From contig CALETH010000142.1 of NCBI GenBank assembly GCA_937920105.1, positions 1 to 20,048 on the forward strand: 20,048 bases of DNA, given 5' to 3'. The notes beneath the pieces were generated by a model. The model was not told where the DNA came from and made no database searches. It worked only from the letters and a program-made list of their open reading frames with translations. The translations under genes were made by a program, and so were the position numbers. The stretch is from an uncultured Bacteroidota bacterium (GTDB lineage Bacteria > Bacteroidota > Ignavibacteria > UBA10030 > UBA8401). Positions 15,264 through 20,048 of the stretch are shown in pieces (position 1 is the first letter of the stretch; each line of letters begins with the position of its first letter).

Positions 15264-15596
15264 ATGCGATATTTTGAAACACAATTTTTAGAAGATGCAG
15301 AAAAATTTATTTCTGAACTTGATAGTAAAACTGTAAGAAAAGTGTTTTACAATATTGACCTTGCGGAACAAACAAATGACCCACGACTTTTCAAAAAATT
15401 GCAACATGATATTTGGGAATTTAGAACTTTCTATGCCGGACTCCAAATTAGACTTCTTGCGTTTTGGGACAAAACGGACAATAAAAGAACATTAGTATTT
15501 GCAACACATGGTTTCATCAAAAAGGTGGACAAAGTTCCGACAAATGAAATTGATAGAGCAGTAAAAATTAGAAAACAGTACTTTGAAAATAAATAA
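15264..15596 (+). CDS. higB: HigB/Gp49-type toxin (RelE superfamily)
   Basis: A 110-residue toxin of the phage-derived Gp49-like (PF05973) group within the RelE/HigB superfamily, whose members cut mRNA on the ribosome. The pattern is complete: FLEDAEKFISELD near the N-terminus, IWEFRTFYAGLQIRLLAFW (50-68) with Arg54 and Arg63, and the signature THGFIKK-x3-VP-x2-EIDRA (81-98). Basic residues are frequent, as expected for an RNA-binding toxin. It stands first, with the antitoxin 15 bases downstream, the usual HigBA order. No Shine-Dalgarno is seen before the ATG. The full-length frame and paired antitoxin suggest an intact module. Confidence 0.92.
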   Translation: MRYFETQFLEDAEKFISELDSKTVRKVFYNIDLAEQTNDPRLFKKLQHDIWEFRTFYAGLQIRLLAFWDKTDNKRTLVFATHGFIKKVDKVPTNEIDRAVKIRKQYFENK

Positions 15597-15611
15597 AAAA
15601 GAGTAAAATCT

Positions 15612-15938
15612 ATGACAACAAAAAAAGTAAAATCTTACTCACTTGCCGAGATGAAGGATAAGTATATTGGAAAAGTTGGTTCAAAAGATAGAGATAATTA
15701 TGAATATGAATTGCGGATGGATATACTAGGCAAAATGATAAAACAAGCAAGACAAAAACGCAATTTAACACAAGAACAACTTGGGCAACTTGTTGGTGTG
15801 CAAAAATCACAAATTTCCAAACTTGAAAATAGTGCCAACAGCGCCACTATCGAAACAATTCTGAAAGTTTTTAAGGCATTAAAAGCAGAAATCAATTTTA
15901 ATGTAAAAATTGAAAAACAATTTGTACAAATGGTGTAA
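15612..15938 (+). CDS. higA: HigA-type antitoxin, XRE helix-turn-helix
   Basis: A 108-residue antitoxin that should bind the toxin and repress its own operon. The helix-turn-helix lies at about 51-74 (NLTQEQLGQLVGVQKSQISKLEN) in an XRE/Cro-type domain. The N-terminal 40 residues (SLAEMKDKYIGKVGSKDRDNYEYEL) are the usual toxin-contacting extension of antitoxins paired with Gp49-like toxins. A weak GAG lies about 10 bases before the ATG. Coupling to the toxin by a 15-base gap implies one transcript. Confidence 0.92.
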   Translation: MTTKKVKSYSLAEMKDKYIGKVGSKDRDNYEYELRMDILGKMIKQARQKRNLTQEQLGQLVGVQKSQISKLENSANSATIETILKVFKALKAEINFNVKIEKQFVQMV

Positions 15939-15972
15939 TACAAAATTTTTCAAACAAAAAAATCTTGCAGAA

Positions 15973-15998
15973 AAACAAATATCTCTGTATATTTGTTT
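15973..15998. promoter_or_regulatory. Inverted repeat between higA and rpsT
   Basis: AAACAAATAT (15973-15982) and ATATTTGTTT (15989-15998) are exact inverted copies with a six-base centre. It could be a weak 3' stem for the toxin-antitoxin transcript or an operator. A possible rpsT promoter (TTGCAG 15965-15970, 17 bases, TATATT 15988-15993) overlaps it; only the -10 is convincing. Confidence 0.4.
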
Positions 15999-16051
15999 CT
16001 ATAAAAAATTAGAAATTCTATTTACTTCAATATATTTTACAAGGATTGTTC

Positions 16052-16306
16052 ATGGCACAACACAAATCAGCAAAAAAACGTATTCGTTCTTCAGAAAGCC
16101 GAAGAGTACGTAATGTATCACAAAAATCACGAATGAAAACAATGATTAAAAAAGTGAGAGCAGAAAAAGATAAAACAAAAGCAGAAGGTTTCTTAAAAGA
16201 AACAGTTTCATTGCTTGATAAACTTGCTGTTAAAAGAGTTATTCACCCAAACAAAGCAGCAAACCAAAAATCTAAATTGACAAAAATAGTGAATACGTTA
16301 AAATAA
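16052..16306 (+). CDS. rpsT: 30S ribosomal protein S20
   Basis: An 84-residue, highly basic primary 16S rRNA-binding protein of the small subunit (E. coli S20 is 87). MAQHKSAKKRIRSSESRRVRNVSQKSRMKT and the central IHPNKAANQKSKL are diagnostic. I start it at ATG 16052, which has AAGGA at good spacing; a reading from TTG 16046 would add two non-native residues. A 113-base AT-rich leader separates it from higA, and a strong terminator follows. The neighbouring toxin-antitoxin pair is not a usual rpsT companion. Confidence 0.97.
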   Translation: MAQHKSAKKRIRSSESRRVRNVSQKSRMKTMIKKVRAEKDKTKAEGFLKETVSLLDKLAVKRVIHPNKAANQKSKLTKIVNTLK

Positions 16307-16329
16307 AATTTGTTACTCTATCTAAACAC

Positions 16330-16371
16330 GAAAAGCGAATTCCGATATATTGAGATTCGCTTTTCTTTTTT
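16330..16371 (+). terminator. Intrinsic terminator of rpsT
   Basis: GAAAAGCGAAT (16330-16340) pairs with ATTCGCTTTTC (16355-16365) around a 14-base loop, followed by TTTTTT. It touches the end of the convergent octanoyltransferase gene (stop at 16370) and may slow that transcript too. Confidence 0.9.
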
Positions 16372-17122
16372 ATAAGGTAATCATCCACTCTTCTTCAAAT
16401 CCCTTTTTTATTGCTTCAGCAACTTCATCAAAAGAAATATTTTTTTTAAGAATGGTAGAAAGTTCTGTTGTTTTTTCTTGGAGTTCTTGTTGAATTATCA
16501 TTTTTGTTTTTTCATCTATCACTAAAACATCCGTAAGTTTTTTGTGTGCCGTTCCAATAAGAATTGAACCATGTTGCAACAATACTTCTTTTGCATGAGG
16601 AGAGGAAAATCTTCGTTGTGCACTTCCTACCAATTTTTTTCCTTGAAAATGAATTTCATATTTTGCTGATGAGGTAAAACATGGTACGGATGTTGGGTTT
16701 TTATAGAGTGAAGAAAATTTTGGCTGTGTAGTAGAGTATTCAACATTTGCTCCTAATAATTGTAAGCCCCTCACTAATGCTTTACTGATGGATGCGGACA
16801 TTTCTTGAATGCTAAAATTTTCTGCAAACATGACTACACTGTAGGTGAGTTCTTCTGCATGAAGAATTGCTCTCCCTCCTGTTGCTCTGCGAACAATATC
16901 AATTCCTAATTTTTTGCATTGCTCTTTGTTGATTTCATTTTCATTTTGATTGTAACCCAAAGAAATGCAATGTGGTTTCCAACCATAGATTCGAAGTGTT
17001 GGCAAAATTTTTCCATCTTGTAATTGATGAGCAAGATGTTCATCATACTCCATGTTATATGTACCATCATGAAATCCGGTATTACGATATTGCCATCGAG
17101 ATTGAGAAGGAGAAGGAAACAT
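16370..17122 (-). CDS. lipM: Octanoyltransferase, LipM-like (LplA/LipB superfamily)
   Basis: A 250-residue cytosolic enzyme of the biotin/lipoate transferase fold. The RRATGGRAILH motif (78-88) binds the acyl group. PCF with Cys148, followed by YEIHFQGKKLVGSAQRR with the essential Lys, and LLQHGSILIG (181-190) match the Bacillus LipM pattern. LipM moves octanoate from octanoyl-ACP to lipoyl domains, the first step of lipoate synthesis. A lipoate-protein ligase is the alternative, but the Cys and QHGSIL motifs favour LipM. The ATG lies two bases after the lpxA stop (TAA-TC-ATG), so translation is coupled. No LipA gene is in view. Confidence 0.82.
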   Translation of the reverse strand: MFPSPSQSRWQYRNTGFHDGTYNMEYDEHLAHQLQDGKILPTLRIYGWKPHCISLGYNQNENEINKEQCKKLGIDIVRRATGGRAILHAEELTYSVVMFAENFSIQEMSASISKALVRGLQLLGANVEYSTTQPKFSSLYKNPTSVPCFTSSAKYEIHFQGKKLVGSAQRRFSSPHAKEVLLQHGSILIGTAHKKLTDVLVIDEKTKMIIQQELQEKTTELSTILKKNISFDEVAEAIKKGFEEEWMITL

Positions 17123-17124
17123 GA

Positions 17125-17916
17125 TTACTCACGTGTGTGATTACCAATAATTCCGCGTTTGCTATTTTTGATGAAGGTGAGAATGTTTTGTATTTCCGGT
17201 GTGATGGTGAGTGTGGCTTGTATTTTTTCTATGGCTTGACTTACGTTGAGATGTGAAAAATAGAGAAGATGATATGCTTCTTTTATTGCATTAATATTTT
17301 CTTGTGAAAATCCGCGACGACGAAGTCCGACGATGTTAAGATTTTCGTACGAAAGTGGTTCTCTTCCTGCAAGAATGTATGGTGGAATATCTTTAACTGC
17401 ACGAAAATTTCCGCCAACCATTGAATGCTGACCAATACTGACAAATTGATGAACAACTGTTGCTCCGCCGATAATAACAAAATCTTCAATGTGAACATGT
17501 CCGCCCATATTTATGGAATTTGCAAGGATGACATTATTTCCTACAATGCAATCGTGGGCAACGTGTGTGTATGCCATCAATAAACAATTACTGCCAACAC
17601 TGGTTTTTCCATTTTCTCCGGTTCCGCGATTGAGTGTGCAAAATTCTCGCACAACGGTGTGAGCACCAATTTCAAATGTGGTTTGCTCTCCTTTAAATTT
17701 TAAATCTTGCGGAACTGTTGCAACCACTGCTCCTTTATGAATGGAACATTGTTCTCCTATTCTTGCTCCGTTGGCAATGTAAACGTGCGGACCGATTGTT
17801 GTTCCATCTTTTATAATAACATCGTCTTCGATAATTGCATAAGGACCAATAGTGATATTGTTTCCGAGTTGTGCTTTTTTGCTGATGATGGCGGTTGGGT
17901 GTTGCTTTGTGTTCAT
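17125..17916 (-). CDS. lpxA: UDP-N-acetylglucosamine acyltransferase LpxA
   Basis: First step of lipid A synthesis: transfer of a 3-hydroxyacyl chain from ACP to UDP-GlcNAc. The 263 residues (E. coli 262) begin with many left-handed beta-helix hexapeptide repeats. PQDLKFKGEQT (69-79), AYTHVAHDC with catalytic His121, GGH140 and the NIVGLRRRGFS motif (about 194-204) are the family signatures. The C-terminal helical region is complete. It follows lpxC-fabZ after 67 bases that hold a perfect palindrome. No Shine-Dalgarno precedes ATG 17916. Confidence 0.97.
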   Translation of the reverse strand: MNTKQHPTAIISKKAQLGNNITIGPYAIIEDDVIIKDGTTIGPHVYIANGARIGEQCSIHKGAVVATVPQDLKFKGEQTTFEIGAHTVVREFCTLNRGTGENGKTSVGSNCLLMAYTHVAHDCIVGNNVILANSINMGGHVHIEDFVIIGGATVVHQFVSIGQHSMVGGNFRAVKDIPPYILAGREPLSYENLNIVGLRRRGFSQENINAIKEAYHLLYFSHLNVSQAIEKIQATLTITPEIQNILTFIKNSKRGIIGNHTRE

Positions 17917-17938
17917 AAATTTTGGTTTTTACATTTAT

Positions 17939-17971
17939 AGATTTGTCAAGTTTTTAAAACTTGACAAATCT
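17939..17971 (-). other. 33-base perfect palindrome between lpxC-fabZ and lpxA
   Basis: AGATTTGTCAAGTTTT (17939-17954) and AAAACTTGACAAATCT (17956-17971) are exact inverted copies around one base. It lies 12 bases after the lpxC-fabZ stop and 22 before the lpxA start, with no U-run on the minus strand. It may stabilise the 3' end or reduce read-through. It resembles the TTTT/AAAA-centred palindrome at 14972-15002. Confidence 0.65.
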
Positions 17972-17983
17972 CGTAACGATTTT

Positions 17984-19387
17984 TTATCCTTTTGGTCTAT
18001 CAATAATTGTTGCCATGAGTTCGGCTTCAGCAACAAGTGTTCCATCAACAAATGCTTTTCCCATAAGTTGACAGGTGCGGCTTCGGCGACTGAGCATGGT
18101 TACTTCAAATACTAATTGGTCTCCGGGAACAACGGGCTTGCGAAATTTTGCATTATTAATTCCCATAAACAATACTAATTTTCCATCTTGATTATTTGTT
18201 CCATCTAACAATAACACTCCGCCGGTTTGTGCCATTCCTTCTATTATAAGTACACCTGGCATTATTGGTGCACCCGGAAAATGTCCTTGAAAAAATTGTT
18301 CGTTCACAGTAACATTTTTAATTCCAACACTGCGTTCGTTTAATTGTAATTCTACAATTTTATCTACTAATAAAAATGGATAACGATGTGGAAGAATTTT
18401 TTGCAATGCGTTCACATCAAACACTACTCCGGATTTTTCATCGTGTTGATATTTTTTTACAATTTTATTTTGTTGATACAGTTTGCGAACTTTTTTTGCA
18501 AATTCCACATTGCTTGCATGTCCGGGACGTGCTGCAAGAATATGTCCTTTTAATGGAACACCGATAAGTGCAAGGTCTCCTAATAAATCTAACAGTTTGT
18601 GACGTGCTGGTTCATTTTTGAAATGAAGTTGTTTATTGTTTAAAGCACCTGTTGTTCCAAGTACAACGGATTGATTGATGCCGAGTTTTTGTGTGAGTTT
18701 TTTTAATTCATCATCTTTTAAATCTCTATCTACAATAACAATGGCATTATCAAGATTTCCACCTTTGATGAGACCTGCTTCTCGCAACATTTCTACTTCA
18801 TGAAGAAAACAAAATGTTCGGCACATGGAAAATTCATTAACAAATTCTTTTTCCATATCTAAAAGTCCGGTGTGTTGACTTCCAAGTGCGGGATTGTTGT
18901 AATCCACCATGACTGTTATGCGAAAATCATTGGTGGGAAGTGCAACAATATCTACTCCTTTTTCATCGTTTTTGTATTGGATGGTTTCGTTAATTACTAA
19001 ATAATCTTTTGGTGCTTTTTGATTTTCAAAACCGCTTTCCAACAATACATCTACATACGGTTTTGCACTTCCATCTCCGATTGGTGGTTCGTTGTTATCT
19101 AATTCTATTATAATATTATCAATTTGCAAACCGGAAATTGCAGCGAGAACGTGTTCTACTGTGTGGACTTTTGCTTCTCCAATTCCGATGGTGGTTCCAC
19201 GAGAAATATCTACGACGTGGTCAACAAGTGCGGGAATTTCTGGCGTGCCTTCCATATCCATTCGGCGAAAACATATACCGAAATTTTCTGGTGCTGGTTT
19301 GAAGGTCATTGTGCATTGATTGCCGGTGTGAAGTCCGACACCGGAAAGTGTTGCGGATTTTTTGATGGTGCGTTGTTGTATGAGCAT
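17984..19387 (-). CDS. lpxC-fabZ: Bifunctional LpxC deacetylase / FabZ dehydratase
   Basis: A 467-residue fusion. Residues 1-300 are LpxC, the zinc deacetylase committing UDP-acyl-GlcNAc to lipid A: TLSGVGLHTG (13-22), HTVEHVLAA with His79, His263 and Asp267 in ARHKLLDLLGD as the other metal ligands, and catalytic His290 in RPGHASN. Residues about 323-467 are FabZ, the 3-hydroxyacyl-ACP dehydratase: ILPHRYPFLLVD (331-342) and GHFPGAPIMPGVLIIEGMAQ with His369 and Glu383. The two halves compete for, or share, hydroxyacyl-ACP. The fusion is characteristic of FCB-group bacteria. The 70 bases upstream are AT-rich with no clear promoter or Shine-Dalgarno. Confidence 0.98.
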   Translation of the reverse strand: MLIQQRTIKKSATLSGVGLHTGNQCTMTFKPAPENFGICFRRMDMEGTPEIPALVDHVVDISRGTTIGIGEAKVHTVEHVLAAISGLQIDNIIIELDNNEPPIGDGSAKPYVDVLLESGFENQKAPKDYLVINETIQYKNDEKGVDIVALPTNDFRITVMVDYNNPALGSQHTGLLDMEKEFVNEFSMCRTFCFLHEVEMLREAGLIKGGNLDNAIVIVDRDLKDDELKKLTQKLGINQSVVLGTTGALNNKQLHFKNEPARHKLLDLLGDLALIGVPLKGHILAARPGHASNVEFAKKVRKLYQQNKIVKKYQHDEKSGVVFDVNALQKILPHRYPFLLVDKIVELQLNERSVGIKNVTVNEQFFQGHFPGAPIMPGVLIIEGMAQTGGVLLLDGTNNQDGKLVLFMGINNAKFRKPVVPGDQLVFEVTMLSRRSRTCQLMGKAFVDGTLVAEAELMATIIDRPKG

Positions 19388-19457
19388 TAACGATGGTAAA
19401 AAAATGAATATTGTATTTATTAAGTGAATTTAATGTACCAAAATTTTTGTTCTTCTT

Positions 19458-20048
19458 CTATTTTTTTCTTTCATATTTCCAATTTCTATGTTTTCCTTCT
19501 ACTAACCATTCCATTGTGGTTGCAATTCTTTTGTTGCGAGTTTCTTCTGTTTTGGCTTCGGTAATCCATTCGAGATATTCTCGTTTGTGAGATGGAGAAA
19601 ATTGTTCGTACACTTCTTTTGCTTTTTTATTTTTAGAAAGGGCTGCTGCAAATTCTTCCGGCATTGGGATTTCTTTTTTTGGCTTTGGTTTCGGACGTTC
19701 CATTTTTACACCATCATCATTCAATTTTTTTGCTTGTTTAAAAAAATCCATAAGCACTGTATCGGGAGGTAAATCTTTGATGGAAGTTATGCGTCCGAGA
19801 TTTCCCATGGCATTTCCGCCTTGAGCAGAAATTTCTTGAAGGTAACCTTTAGGGTCTTTCATGAGTTTATATTTCCAAAATCCTGCTGCACAATGTTGTT
19901 TGAATGCTGCAAAACTAAAATATGGTCCCTTGTAATCAAAACTCGGCATTCCCCATTTGATAGTTTCTACAACTTCGGGATTTGCTTTGTGAATCAATTC
20001 TCGCAATTTGCTCATTATTGGTTGGGCAAATGGTTGTGCTTTGGAAAT
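19458..20048 (-). CDS. DUF1801/YdeI (OmpD-associated) family protein, 5' partial
   Basis: The frame is open to the right edge, giving 197 residues. An internal ATG at 20015 looks like a start, but the 11 codons before it (ISKAQPFAQPI) continue the family pattern, so the true start lies outside the window. The N-terminal DUF1801 domain (LRELIHKANPEVVETIKWGMPSFDYKG... FAAFKQHCAAGFW) is followed by a Pro/Lys linker (RPKPKPKKEIPMP). A C-terminal YdeI/OmdA segment follows (FSPSHKREYLEWITEAKTEETRNKRIATTMEWL). The family is small, soluble and biochemically uncharacterised. It is followed by lpxC-fabZ after 70 bases and need not be functionally linked to it. Confidence 0.88.
   Translation of the reverse strand: MSKAQPFAQPIMSKLRELIHKANPEVVETIKWGMPSFDYKGPYFSFAAFKQHCAAGFWKYKLMKDPKGYLQEISAQGGNAMGNLGRITSIKDLPPDTVLMDFFKQAKKLNDDGVKMERPKPKPKKEIPMPEEFAAALSKNKKAKEVYEQFSPSHKREYLEWITEAKTEETRNKRIATTMEWLVEGKHRNWKYERKK

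Noticed and set aside
15910..16113. Plus-strand 67-codon open frame overlapping the ends of higA and rpsT
   Set aside because: It is out of frame with both genes, overlaps the S20 start, and has no ribosome site or recognisable protein pattern.

Overview
The window is about 20 kb of AT-rich bacterial chromosome from a Gram-negative, outer-membrane organism. The LpxC-FabZ fusion is typical of the FCB group (Bacteroidota/Chlorobiota/Ignavibacteria and relatives). The consensus TTGACA-N17-TATAAT promoter in front of the tRNA, and several clear Shine-Dalgarno sites, argue against Bacteroidia proper, which use a different promoter type. They fit an Ignavibacteria, Kapabacteria or Chlorobi-like lineage better. 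This placement is inference. Most genes are ordinary chromosomal genes; there is no phage, insertion sequence or CRISPR array.

Layout. Positions 1-189 hold the end of an unrecognised plus-strand gene. A long minus-strand stretch (278-11634) follows: an 8Fe-8S ferredoxin, phosphoglycerate mutase, an arginase/formimidoylglutamase-type ureohydrolase, alpha-glucan phosphorylase, the uncharacterised TIGR03545/TIGR03546 envelope pair, a secreted prolyl oligopeptidase, a CoA-type Nudix hydrolase and a type II NADH dehydrogenase. Divergent from this are three plus-strand genes (11714-14964): a lipoprotein, a short-chain dehydrogenase and an APC amino-acid permease. Next come a minus-strand tRNA-Asn, a plus-strand HigBA-type toxin-antitoxin pair and ribosomal protein S20. 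The last block, on the minus strand, runs from the right edge: a YdeI/DUF1801 protein (cut by the edge), then lpxC-fabZ, lpxA and a LipM-like octanoyltransferase. It joins lipid A synthesis to other uses of acyl-ACP.

Five start or end points were worked out from the sequence. The TIGR03545 start is at 6870, with a 4-base ATGA overlap with its partner. S20 starts at 16052. NDH-2 probably starts at 11634. The DUF1801 gene runs open off the right edge. A gene end at 1-189 is present at the left edge.

The most unusual material is between genes. Nearly every gene end carries a long, near-perfect inverted repeat. Four units at three intergenic loci form one dispersed family whose stems keep pairing through compensatory changes. 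A 14-base degenerate tandem repeat occurs in two blocks on either side of a G/C-rich hairpin. The best protein-level lead is the TIGR03545/TIGR03546 pair: an AsmA-like, coiled-coil periplasmic protein translationally coupled to a small DUF2062-like membrane protein. I see no clear-cut novel defence or biosynthetic system.
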